Of a DNA stretch of 64,000 bases, positions 45,409-53,159 are shown piece after piece. The stretch comes from Fibrobacterota bacterium. Its GTDB lineage: Bacteria > Fibrobacterota > Chitinivibrionia > Chitinivibrionales > Chitinispirillaceae. Location of the stretch: the NCBI GenBank assembly GCA_023436145.1, contig JAEZKP010000017.1, forward strand, positions 25,358 through 89,357. Direction: 5' to 3'. Below the pieces are notes generated by a model that was not told where the DNA came from, made no database searches, and saw only the letters and a list, made by a program, of their open reading frames with translations. Within the stretch, counting starts at the first letter, position 1, and each line of letters opens with the position of its first letter. A program made the position numbers and the translations under genes.

Positions 45409-46368
45409 ATGGAGAACATTCGTTACAGCCCTAAGCGACTCTCAACAGTTGCAAGCTGCACGATCAAACAGATCGAGAACGTTATAGGTAAAAAGGAATC
45501 TTATACAGTAAGCGATCTCATTTTTTTGCGCCAGAAGCTTAAGCATACACCACCACCTTTTCCATCGCGCATCCAGCTTTTTCTGAATTTCAAGGGTGGG
45601 ACCGGAAAAACCAGTCTTTCCACATCCTATGCTTTCCGGCTGGCAGAGCGCGGATACCGGGTGCTTATGGTTGATCTGGACAGTCAAGGTCATGCCACCA
45701 AGTGCCTGGGTCTGGAGGGTTCCGATTTTCCCCGTACCCTGCACGACGTTCTGATTCGTAAAGTCCCGGTCTCAGAAGTAATTATCGAAACCACTATGCC
45801 CGGTCTCTCACTCGTGCCCTCGAATCTTTCCATGAGCACCATAGATCTTGCGCTTATGCCGCTTTCAGGCCGCGAATTCCGTTTGCGCAATGCACTTGAG
45901 CAGGTAAGAGAAAATTTCGACTTCATCATTATGGATGCATCTCCCTCGTTTGGCCTGTTAAATCTCAATGCTCTTATGGCAGCTGAAGATCTGATTGTAC
46001 CGGTTCTGGCCGACTTTCTATCTTACGATGGTCTTAAACTCCTATTTGAATGCATTCAGGGACTCGAGGAAGACCTGTCGCATCAACTGGAACATATCTT
46101 TATAGTGGTAAATTCCTATAACCAGACCTTCAAGATTGCCCGTGAAGCACTCGACGCACTCAAGACCCACTACACCGATTACCTGTTAAATACTGTAGTA
46201 CGTCAATGCACCAAATTTGCCCAGGCCTCAAGCGAAGGATATCCGATCTTTGCTTTTGATCCTACTTCAAAGGGAGCCTGTGACATCGAAAATATGCAAC
46301 TTGAGGTAATGGAGCGAATTCGCGCCGGATTCGCTGTACAGACAAGCGCAGCTGGAGGTACACTTTGA
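45409..46368 (+). CDS. ParA/Soj-type ATPase with N-terminal DNA-binding-like domain
   Basis: 319 residues. The N-terminal about 50 residues (RYSPKRLSTVASCTIKQIENV, YTVSDLIFLRQKL) resemble the MerR-like winged helix of large (type Ia) ParA proteins. Then come the deviant Walker A KGGTGKTSLS (62-71), the VDLDSQGHATKC switch region and Walker B FDFIIMDASPS. ParA/MinD ATPases position DNA or protein complexes by ATP-dependent binding to nucleoid or membrane. No C-terminal amphipathic helix of MinD type is seen, so nucleoid binding is more likely. There is no parB gene beside it; it is flanked by a HEAT/winged-helix gene and, overlapping by four bases, a coiled-coil gene. AAAGGAAG precedes the ATG. 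Confidence 0.92.
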   Translation: MENIRYSPKRLSTVASCTIKQIENVIGKKESYTVSDLIFLRQKLKHTPPPFPSRIQLFLNFKGGTGKTSLSTSYAFRLAERGYRVLMVDLDSQGHATKCLGLEGSDFPRTLHDVLIRKVPVSEVIIETTMPGLSLVPSNLSMSTIDLALMPLSGREFRLRNALEQVRENFDFIIMDASPSFGLLNLNALMAAEDLIVPVLADFLSYDGLKLLFECIQGLEEDLSHQLEHIFIVVNSYNQTFKIAREALDALKTHYTDYLLNTVVRQCTKFAQASSEGYPIFAFDPTSKGACDIENMQLEVMERIRAGFAVQTSAAGGTL

Positions 46369-47573
46369 GAAAAGCATTTGATACCAATGTTCCTAAACTG
46401 AAACCCAGGCTCCGCCCTGCTATGATAGCAGTTTCGGAGACCACAAATGAAGCTCAGGAGAAGAATTCGAGTCGCTATAATAAGCAACAAATTTCTAGAA
46501 ATAAATCTGTGCCTGCTGATGTTTCAGACTCCGCCCCAGCAAATACACCGGAGCCGGTTTCTGCTGCTATAGTTGAAAGTACGCCACCTGAAATTAATCC
46601 AGAAGACGACAAGATCGTTCAATTTCCCGACACCAGGTTGCCAAAGGAAAACCTGACCGAAGAAACAGAAGACAGCCTTGAATCATGTAGTGCACAAACT
46701 CAGAATGCATCTCCCGAAAGCCAGACAACAGAATCAACGGCAGTGCAATTTTTCAAGACAACTGATTCCAATCACAGTCAGAATCGATCTTCAGAAAGCG
46801 CGAATGATTTTACTATAGATAATCATCAAAATATCCCTGAAACCTTGTCGTATCGGTCTACTACAATCTCACCTGAGATCCCGGTAACAACAATTGAGGA
46901 TAGCGGCTCACGCCGTAAACGGTTGGAAGAGGTAAAACGCAAGGTCGCTGAAGCAGTGCGGCCGGAAGTTAGCATCGAACCGGTTCCAGAAGACCCTGCA
47001 CTGGCAGTCGAAAGTGTTTTGGGACTGGTAAACGAACTGGAGGCTCAACTTTCCAACTCACGCGACCTGGAGAAAGCTTTACGTGACGAGCTGGCTGAGA
47101 CAAAAGCTGAATTGACCCGTACGATAAATGAAGGCCGCACAGCATCAGGAAAACTGGGCCAGGCTGAGATGCAGCTAGTGGAGAAACGTAAAGTTCTGGA
47201 AGAGATGCTCTTTGAGATGAGTGCACTCGAGGAGGAGCGGGATCAGGCAGTCCGAATGGTGCAGATTCTGACTGCAAAAGATCAGGGACGGCAGCAGGAG
47301 CTTGACGAACTGGGAAACCGCTATTCTGAGATTCAGCGTGCTCTTGAGGAGAGTAAAACCGAAGAAGAGCGACTCACCGCTGAACTTGACGATTGCATAA
47401 CCGAAAACACCCGGCTTAATACGCTGCTGGCTGAAATCACCAGAGAACGCGACACGCTTGCGCGTAATGTAGAGAAGCTGATAAGGGAGCGCGACGAACT
47501 TAGTGAGGCCAAGAAGGCTCTGGAAAAAGTACATCATGCGCTTTCTCAGGCACGGGCCCGACTCCGGGAGTGA
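46365..47573 (+). CDS. Coiled-coil protein of the ParA module
   Basis: 402 residues from a TTG start that overlaps the ParA stop codon (TTGA), so the two are translationally coupled. The N-terminus has a short basic block (VPKLKPRLRPAM). Residues about 25-180 are Ser/Thr/Glu/Pro-rich and probably disordered. Residues about 185-400 form a long coiled coil (LVNELEAQLSNSRDLEKALRD, LDELGNRYSEIQRALEESK). Partners of ParA/MinD ATPases often use a short basic N-terminal peptide to stimulate ATP hydrolysis; the N-terminal block is a candidate, by inference. The function may be to form a scaffold or polar cap. No family recognised. Confidence 0.78.
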   Translation: MRKAFDTNVPKLKPRLRPAMIAVSETTNEAQEKNSSRYNKQQISRNKSVPADVSDSAPANTPEPVSAAIVESTPPEINPEDDKIVQFPDTRLPKENLTEETEDSLESCSAQTQNASPESQTTESTAVQFFKTTDSNHSQNRSSESANDFTIDNHQNIPETLSYRSTTISPEIPVTTIEDSGSRRKRLEEVKRKVAEAVRPEVSIEPVPEDPALAVESVLGLVNELEAQLSNSRDLEKALRDELAETKAELTRTINEGRTASGKLGQAEMQLVEKRKVLEEMLFEMSALEEERDQAVRMVQILTAKDQGRQQELDELGNRYSEIQRALEESKTEEERLTAELDDCITENTRLNTLLAEITRERDTLARNVEKLIRERDELSEAKKALEKVHHALSQARARLRE

Positions 47574-47595
47574 GGGGGTCGGACCTCGCTTATCC
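47574..47595. repeat. GGGTCGGACC-type terminal repeat, left end at the transposase remnant
   Basis: GGGGGTCGGACCTCGCTTATCC starts one base after the coiled-coil stop codon. The same start, GGTCGGACCT-x-ACTTAT, occurs at 54794 and 58104. Here it bounds the decayed transposase gene. Confidence 0.75.
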
Positions 47596-47644
47596 CTTTC
47601 TGGGACAAGCGCTTATGTCATTCTAAATGTAAATTTTTAATCGA

Positions 47645-48214
47645 TTAATCAATCTTCCAGATAAATTCAAAACCGTTGTCTCCCTCGAGCGCTATCGATT
47701 CCTCCTTACGATTCACCATATAAGTTCTGTCACTATTTTCTTCACGGACCACAAACACCTCTTCATTTTCGATCTGTACAACAGATCTGCTTCTTAGCCG
47801 CTCTCCCAGCTCTGAAGCAAAGCGTTCAGTGAATTCGCGTGATCCAATCGCAACACTTTTACTCCATCGGTCATCCCTCTTGAGCATGACTTTATAAAGT
47901 GTTTCGTTTACAATCTGATCATGAACCATCTTGAGGCTCTCAAGATCCTTACAACCAAGCAAAGTTGCAAGACGATGCTGATTAATAATCCCATCTCGCA
48001 GTCGCCCATTCTGAATTTCATTATATCCACACTCACACCATTGAGACGGATGGGTCACAACACCAGCACGAACCATGTTCATATCGATATAAGCAAGACA
48101 TCGAAAAAGGTGAACACCAGTCTCGACAGCAGTTGCAAAGTAGCGGTCTCCCCAGAAAGCATTTATTCTGCCGGTTCGACGATTAAAAGATCGTGCAAGC
48201 TGCCCCTGATTTGG
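47645..48214 (-). pseudogene. Truncated REP-type (Y1/IS200-like) transposase
   Basis: An open frame of 190 codons without a start at its 5' end. The first ATG gives only 145 residues, but homology continues upstream: ARSFNRRTGRINAFWGDRYFA then LFRCLAYIDMNMVRAGVVTHPSQW. These are the FNRR-x-GR, FW-x-DRY and YIHxNPVRAGxV blocks of REP-associated tyrosine transposases. The N-terminal third with the HUH motif is gone and a stop codon precedes the remaining part. It therefore cannot be active. It lies between GGGTCGGACC-type ends at 47574 and 48227. Confidence 0.85.
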
Positions 48215-48226
48215 TTATGTTACATA

Positions 48227-48237
48227 GGATCTGACCC
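48227..48237. repeat. Diverged terminal repeat, right end at the transposase remnant
   Basis: GGATCTGACCC is a two-mismatch form of GGTCCGACCC and lies in inverted orientation to the copy at 47574. It ends five bases before the stop codon of the muramidase-like gene. Confidence 0.5.
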
Positions 48238-48241
48238 TATT

Positions 48242-49114
48242 TCATACTGAAACCAGTTCGTTGCGGATAAGATCCGCTTCCATTCTTCTACGCTTTCTTA
48301 TTTCTGGAATTTTATGATCCTGTTGCATACTAGATATCAGGTCGGCAACCAGATTCCAGTCAGATTCTTCCAATGGAAGTTTTAAAATACTCAGATCTTT
48401 ATTATCAGGGCCACGATTATAGGCTAGTGAAAGAAATACTGTTTGTATAGAGGATGGAGTAGAATCGGAGCAAAGAACAGGAAATCTCGAACATATCTTA
48501 TTCCAATAAGGGGTGGCAACAATCGGCAATATCAATTCTGAAGCTTCCCTAGAGATAGAGATACTTGAAAGAAGTGAATTTGATTCAAGATATGCTTTTG
48601 CTTTATCTGCTTTGAGCCCACATCCATTTATTGCTGCGGCCATCTGATCAGCAGTCAGGTATTTTGAATACATTCTTTTAAAAAGAGTGATATCAAAATA
48701 TCCAATATCAACACCTGGATCAAAAGTGATTCCAGAATTCCCCCCGGGCCAGTATACTTTTCCACAGTGTCCTTCAAGGCGATGAATCCATACGATATCA
48801 CCCCTAAAACCAGGTATTTTATATGATCCTTCCTTCATATCAGTTAAATATTTTTCATTGAGCTTTTCCCATGTTCTCTCTCCAACGATACCATCATCTA
48901 CCAGATTGTGATTCTTTTGAAAATTTTTAACCGTTTCCAGTGTTGGTTTATCGAATTCTCCAGTTTTATTTAACTCAGGGAAATAATTCTGAAGAAGAAT
49001 TATGTAGTTTTTAAGATCAGGATTCTGAGAATCCGTTCCATCTTTATATTTTAGAACTGGATTTTTCATAATTTGCTCCGCTCCCTCCAGCCATAGGATT
49101 AAGAGAAAATTCAT
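48242..49114 (-). CDS. Peptidoglycan-binding protein with muramidase-like domain
   Basis: 290 residues from an ATG overlapping the upstream stop codon (ATGA). A second ATG at 49067-49069 with GGAG eight bases before it would give 275 residues and may be the real start. Residues about 35-90 are a PG_binding_1 domain (FDKPTLETVKNFQKNHNLVDDG, GERTWEKL). The rest resembles GH24/pesticin-type lysozymes: IHRLEGHCGKVYWPGG with a candidate catalytic Glu, TFDPGVDIGYFD, and a C-terminal PEIRKRRRMEADLI helix like the (L/I)xxRRxxEAxL of phage lysozymes. No clear signal peptide. In the DUF2589 cluster it could act as a cell-wall-opening enzyme or a delivered effector. The fold call is by pattern only. Confidence 0.65.
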   Translation of the reverse strand: MNFLLILWLEGAEQIMKNPVLKYKDGTDSQNPDLKNYIILLQNYFPELNKTGEFDKPTLETVKNFQKNHNLVDDGIVGERTWEKLNEKYLTDMKEGSYKIPGFRGDIVWIHRLEGHCGKVYWPGGNSGITFDPGVDIGYFDITLFKRMYSKYLTADQMAAAINGCGLKADKAKAYLESNSLLSSISISREASELILPIVATPYWNKICSRFPVLCSDSTPSSIQTVFLSLAYNRGPDNKDLSILKLPLEESDWNLVADLISSMQQDHKIPEIRKRRRMEADLIRNELVSV

Positions 49115-49398
49115 GACTTTGCCATCGATTCAATCCAAAGCGGTTTACGTGCAAAACCAATATGATATACGATATTTTGAAGAACTACCTGCTGTTCACC
49201 CAGCCGGATTAAATTGAAGTTTTTTTCCTGCCCTATAATTACCCCCCGAGGTGTATCATTAAGGCAGCGATTAAGAAATTCCGCCTGTTTTTCGATAAAA
49301 TCATCATCCTGTAATTTACGCGGATCACTTGTACCTATAATGACCCTTTTAACATATCGAATGTTTGTCATATCAAAGTGTTCGTCTCTGAAATTCAT
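49111..49398 (-). CDS. Small hypothetical protein of the DUF2589 cluster
   Basis: 95 residues. The translation (RYVKRVIIGTSDPRKLQDDDF, FLNRCLNDTPRGVIIGQE, NFNLIRLGEQQVVLQNIVYHIGF) shows an alpha/beta pattern with conserved-looking glycines. No family is recognised. CAGGAG lies 5-10 bases before the ATG, and its stop codon overlaps the start of the muramidase-like gene. This makes a translationally coupled pair in which it could be a partner or immunity-like protein (inference only). Confidence 0.65.
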   Translation of the reverse strand: MNFRDEHFDMTNIRYVKRVIIGTSDPRKLQDDDFIEKQAEFLNRCLNDTPRGVIIGQEKNFNLIRLGEQQVVLQNIVYHIGFARKPLWIESMAKS

Positions 49399-49667
49399 AA
49401 AAATCTCCTGAAAATATACTACCTTAAATCAGTTAACATTATGCAGGAAAAAGCTAAATATTAAGTATCCATTTAAAATGGCTAATGATTAACTTGCCAT
49501 TCTCTCATCAAATCATCATCACCTTCCACAGTTCCGATGATTTCCTGTCGGGACTGCGAAATGTAATTCGGAAAGCTTGAACTCATCTTTTTCTTAAATA
49601 ATTGAGGAGAAATGCCCGATAAACAACTCGGGCATAATGTACTTAGTACATTTTGAACTGGAAATGA

Positions 49668-49967
49668 TTAACTGGCACGGATCTCTTCAATCTCATTTTT
49701 TTTCTGCTGTAAAAGAAGTGTCTGTTCCTGTATGGAATTTTCAATTTCAAAAAGTTCCTTTTCAATCTCTGCGATTGTAGTTGCATTACTTTTGTTTTTT
49801 ATGTCATTTTCCATGCATGTGATTTTTTCTTTTATCAGGTCCAGCACGCCATCAATTTCCTGGATTAATTTACTCCCGTCACCATCCGGATTAGCATTAA
49901 TCGCCTTGCATTTGTTTAGAATTTCCTGATACTTTCCCTTGTATTTTTCGAGTTCATTATCCGCCAT
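49668..49967 (-). CDS. Small coiled-coil protein of the DUF2589 cluster
   Basis: 99 residues, nearly all heptad-like helix (GVLDLIKEKITCMENDIKN, IAEIEKELFEIENSIQEQTLL). No signal peptide. GGAGGGGG is just before the ATG. It lies 14 bases after the largest DUF2589 gene, so it is co-transcribed and probably assembles with it; the DUF2589 protein itself ends in a coiled coil. Confidence 0.7.
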   Translation of the reverse strand: MADNELEKYKGKYQEILNKCKAINANPDGDGSKLIQEIDGVLDLIKEKITCMENDIKNKSNATTIAEIEKELFEIENSIQEQTLLLQQKKNEIEEIRAS

Positions 49968-49981
49968 TTTTCCCCCTCCAT

Positions 49982-50836
49982 TTATTTGTCTTCCGGTATG
50001 CTGAATTTTTTGGAATCATTATCAAATTGCAATGATTTGAACTGTTCCAGTAAATTACTATACTCATTAATTGAAGATTTATCTTCAATTTGAAGCAGCT
50101 GTTTTTTCTCATAATTCAGCTTATTCTGTTTAACAAGCCGTTTTCTTTCAAGAGAAGCTATTTCTTTATTTATTTTCCTTATTTCATTAACAACCGGCTG
50201 CAGTCTTTCAGCCTTTTCTTTATCCTTTTTTGCCTGAGGTGATTCTATTGCCTGCGGGGCAACAGAACTGGCAATAATGTCCAGCACACGCGACAGACCT
50301 TCCGGAGTACCAGCATGTTTGGCGTGAATATTTATGTGATACTTTGCGGAATTATCACTTGTTCGAGTATTTTCCTTATGAGCAGCCACGCTTCCGGCTA
50401 TACTGACCTTTCCGGAAATAAAAGGTCCATATCCAAAAGTTATTCCACCAGAAGTACTCAAAGAGGACGATGTAGAAGAATGATCACTTGTTGCAGATTT
50501 TACCTCCATGTCAAATGAAACATCTACTTCATCGACTATCAGAGTTGGTATGTTTACAATTGCCAGCATGGGCACCTGCATGCTTACATCCTCTTCTTCA
50601 ATTATGTCATGGCCAAGTTCATTTTTACCAACAATTGTATGACGTTTGAAAGAAAAATCAGCAACACGGGTTTTACTGACACCATTATCGTCATAGAAAC
50701 CAACTGACTGGATAAAATCTGCAGTTGCCCTGGCCATTTTTATTTGTGCATCACAGGCTGCCTCAAGTGGTTTTCCAATGAGATCAGCAATCGGAAGGCC
50801 GCTAAACTGATTTTGCATGCTAACTAACCCATCCAT
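49982..50836 (-). CDS. DUF2589 family protein with C-terminal coiled coil
   Basis: 284 residues. The N-terminal helix (PLEAACDAQIKMARATADFI) leads to the DUF2589 core (MQVPMLAIVNIPTLIVDEVDV, FDMEVKSA) and its second part (KYHINIHAKHAGTPEGLSRVL). A Gly/Ser-rich stretch lies between (SGGITFGYGPFISGKVSI). The last about 75 residues are a charged coiled coil. DUF2589 has no assigned function; its members occur in multiple adjacent copies. No signal peptide. AAAGGAG precedes the ATG. It is the longest of three paralogues here and the only one with the coiled-coil tail. Confidence 0.85.
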   Translation of the reverse strand: MDGLVSMQNQFSGLPIADLIGKPLEAACDAQIKMARATADFIQSVGFYDDNGVSKTRVADFSFKRHTIVGKNELGHDIIEEEDVSMQVPMLAIVNIPTLIVDEVDVSFDMEVKSATSDHSSTSSSLSTSGGITFGYGPFISGKVSIAGSVAAHKENTRTSDNSAKYHINIHAKHAGTPEGLSRVLDIIASSVAPQAIESPQAKKDKEKAERLQPVVNEIRKINKEIASLERKRLVKQNKLNYEKKQLLQIEDKSSINEYSNLLEQFKSLQFDNDSKKFSIPEDK

Positions 50837-50972
50837 ATAACTCCTTTCTTAAAATTTTTTGAACACCACAGGGCATTATTATGAAAAGTAATCTCAGGAA
50901 ATTAACTTACATATAAATACAGTAGAAAAAGGAGAATAGTAGGAATCAGGTGTGTTTTGTTAATGCTTGTAA

Positions 50973-51542
50973 TTATTCCCTGCCATCATCAGCATTATCG
51001 GATCTTTGGATTATCTTTTTCGGAAAAATACTTCTTGTAAACTCTTCAACAATTTTATTAACAGCTTCAGGTGGTTCTCCTGCTTTAAATTTCATTCTGA
51101 TACCAATTTCATTTGCGGCTCTGACATTTCCTCCGCTTCTGTTTTTGGCAAGAGAGATTGAAAAACTTGATCTGCTGGAATTACCATATACATTCTGATT
51201 TTCATCAGACTTTTTCTGATTATAATCGCGATTCCGAAGTTCTTTTTTACTTGCATGGTTCATTATCAAAGTCATATCAACAGACATCTCATCAAGAACC
51301 AGATGATCCATTGAAACAAGTGTAATAAGAGGGACTTCAAGAAAATGATCATCGGATAATTTTATTGTCTTCTTCTGATCAATGAATTTATTTAAATGTT
51401 GAAAATACTGCTGCTCAATTACTTCCTGTGCAGTATTAACGGCGTGTTGAATACCTCTGACAATATCTGACAATGTGTTCTCAGTATTGCCAGCATTACT
51501 ATCTGGTGACAGTTCAGCTGATTTTTTCTTTGAAAATAGCAT
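50973..51542 (-). CDS. DUF2589 family protein
   Basis: 189 residues. N-terminal helix (HAVNTAQEVIEQQYFQHLNKF), core (LEVPLITLVSMDHLVLDEMSV, DMTLIMNHAS) and the distal strand (GIRMKFKAGEPPEAVNKIVEEF), which matches the family's (T/E)PEGL(S/L)R block in diverged form. No signal peptide or membrane segment. It is the second of three paralogues, 21 bases after the first; the 136-base gap to the third may hold an internal promoter. Function unknown. Confidence 0.82.
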   Translation of the reverse strand: MLFSKKKSAELSPDSNAGNTENTLSDIVRGIQHAVNTAQEVIEQQYFQHLNKFIDQKKTIKLSDDHFLEVPLITLVSMDHLVLDEMSVDMTLIMNHASKKELRNRDYNQKKSDENQNVYGNSSRSSFSISLAKNRSGGNVRAANEIGIRMKFKAGEPPEAVNKIVEEFTRSIFPKKIIQRSDNADDGRE

Positions 51543-51563
51543 AAACCTAATTTCCCTTTTTAA

Positions 51564-52181
51564 TCATTGTGCATCTGGTTTCTTTCTGGGTATTACAGCT
51601 GTTTGATTAAGGATATCAATTATTCTCAATAATCCTTCCGGGGCTTCCTGCTTACGCGCACTTAATTTAAAACTGAAACGAGAGGAACTGTCGTGACGAT
51701 TTGTTTCTTTTGACTTGTGAACTACAACCGCTTTAAACTCAGGCAGAGATGTGTCTTCTTTATCACTATTACTCCTTTCAACAATGCTATCTACCCGGAG
51801 ATCAAACTCGATATCAACACTATCGATTGCCAAATTTGGCATAGGAGACACAGATAGAAAAGGTATTTGGAGAACAGTGCCCATCTCTAAAGATTCATCA
51901 GATGCTTTTTCCGGGTTATTTTCCTCATGTATAATGAAAGATCTGGGTACCCTGTATGGAATATCAATAGTTCGTGGTTTCCCGTCTGGAAGCGTTGAAA
52001 CCTGATCAATAAAGTCAATTAATGAATCGTTCATTAATTTCTGAGCATTAATAACAGCGATAAGAGGCGCAGCAACCATTTGTTCTATAGGAAATGGTTT
52101 TAATATCGAATTAGACCTTTCATGGGCATTATTATTCTGATCTGACATACCTTCATTCTGGTGATCATTACTGATATTCAC
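51564..52181 (-). CDS. DUF2589 family protein, first gene of the cluster
   Basis: 205 residues from a GTG start five bases after GAGGTG. The same family pattern: PLIAVINAQKLMNDSLIDFI, LQIPFLSVSPMPNLAIDSVDI, EFDLRVDS and FKLSARKQEAPEGLLRIIDIL. The N-terminal 25 residues are polar (Asn, Ser, His-rich). No signal peptide. As the first gene of the minus-strand cluster its promoter should lie in 52182-52300, which is very AT-rich. Function unknown. Confidence 0.83.
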   Translation of the reverse strand: MNISNDHQNEGMSDQNNNAHERSNSILKPFPIEQMVAAPLIAVINAQKLMNDSLIDFIDQVSTLPDGKPRTIDIPYRVPRSFIIHEENNPEKASDESLEMGTVLQIPFLSVSPMPNLAIDSVDIEFDLRVDSIVERSNSDKEDTSLPEFKAVVVHKSKETNRHDSSSRFSFKLSARKQEAPEGLLRIIDILNQTAVIPRKKPDAQ

Positions 52182-52659
52182 AATACACCTCGAAAAAGTC
52201 AGTGATTAATAATTTCGGGAAAAAAGAAAATGGAAAGGAAAAAAGGAAAAGAAGAGCAATAAATCAAGTTAATAAACAAGCATGATTAATGTTTTATTAA
52301 ATTAGTTATAATTTTTAAAAAAGGCAAACATTTTCTGCAAAAATCATGTCATATAAATACCAATTTACCTCTGGGATAGTTAATACAGGATTAATAACCA
52401 ATCACAATTTAAGAATTGTCCGGTTAACATTGTGTATCACGAATATATAATGATTACGATAAAAAATAATTGTTTGCAGGATAAAATCATACTACTCTAA
52501 AAACCATTTCAGTTATAATTACCTGTTTGCCTATTGTTATGATTAATCTCAATTAAAAGATAATTGCTGATTATAGAAGTCCGCCTGCGTAGCAGGACAC
52601 CTCTGCGCCTCAGCGGCTCCGCGTGAGACCTTCCGGAATCTGGAAAAAGGAGTGCAGGT
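52182..52659. other. AT-rich spacer with a short GC-rich repeat block
   Basis: 478 bases. The left 350 are AT-rich, probably the DUF2589 promoter region. At 52580-52640 a GC-rich block follows (CCGCCTGCG-TAG-CAGGAC, CTCTGCGCCTCAGCGG, CTCCGCG) with repeated CTCxGCG words. It directly precedes the broken GxxExxY gene and probably travelled with it. Confidence 0.5.
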
Positions 52660-53112
52660 GTGAATTATGGTATCTTTAAATTCTTACCAAATAAAACAAA
52701 TGATAAAGGAGTTAGAGTGGGGAACGCTACATTACGAATTAATGATCTATCTGGAATTATTGTGGATACTGCTTACCACATACATAAGGGACTTGGCCCA
52801 GGTTTGCTTGAAAAGGTTTACGAGGTTGTATTAGCAAAACAACTTCAAAAAAAAGGGTTATCAGTGGAGAGACAAAAACCTGTACCGGTTAGATTTGACG
52901 GAGAGTAGTTTGACGAAGGTTTTCGTGCTGATTTGATAGTTGAAAAGCAAATTATTATCGAATTAAATTCAGTTGAGATAATTGCTCCTGTACACACCAA
53001 ACAATATTATCGGCTTGGTTTATTAACGCCTACCTGCAACACGCTTACTTGCAACATGGGAAAGAGTACTGCCTTGTTAACCGCTTTAAATTTGACTTAT
53101 TCCACAAGTTAA
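52660..53112 (+). pseudogene. Broken GxxExxY (PD-(D/E)XK_3) protein gene
   Basis: One frame runs from a GTG at 52660 to a TAA at 53110-53112, interrupted by TAG at 52906-52908. Before it lies the family hallmark in HKGLGPGLLEKVYEVVL (GxxExxY) and VERQKPVPVRFDGE. After it come FRADLIVEKQIIIELNSVE and PVHTKQ. Besides the nonsense codon, the nuclease motif's Lys (IIELK) is Asn, and the normal QLLxYL-x-GLLINF end is replaced by unrelated residues. It is therefore dead by three separate changes. The family is a small endonuclease-like protein of unknown role. Confidence 0.85.
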
Positions 53113-53139
53113 CTACCTGATTTTACTGCAGTTGATCCT

Positions 53140-53150
53140 GGTCCGACCCT
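53140..53150. repeat. Single GGTCCGACCC end
   Basis: GGTCCGACCCT, identical to the right ends at 54980 and 58081, stands alone ten bases before the stop codon of the aspartic protease gene. The matching left end was not found nearby. Confidence 0.6.
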
Positions 53151-53159
53151 ACCTTGAAT

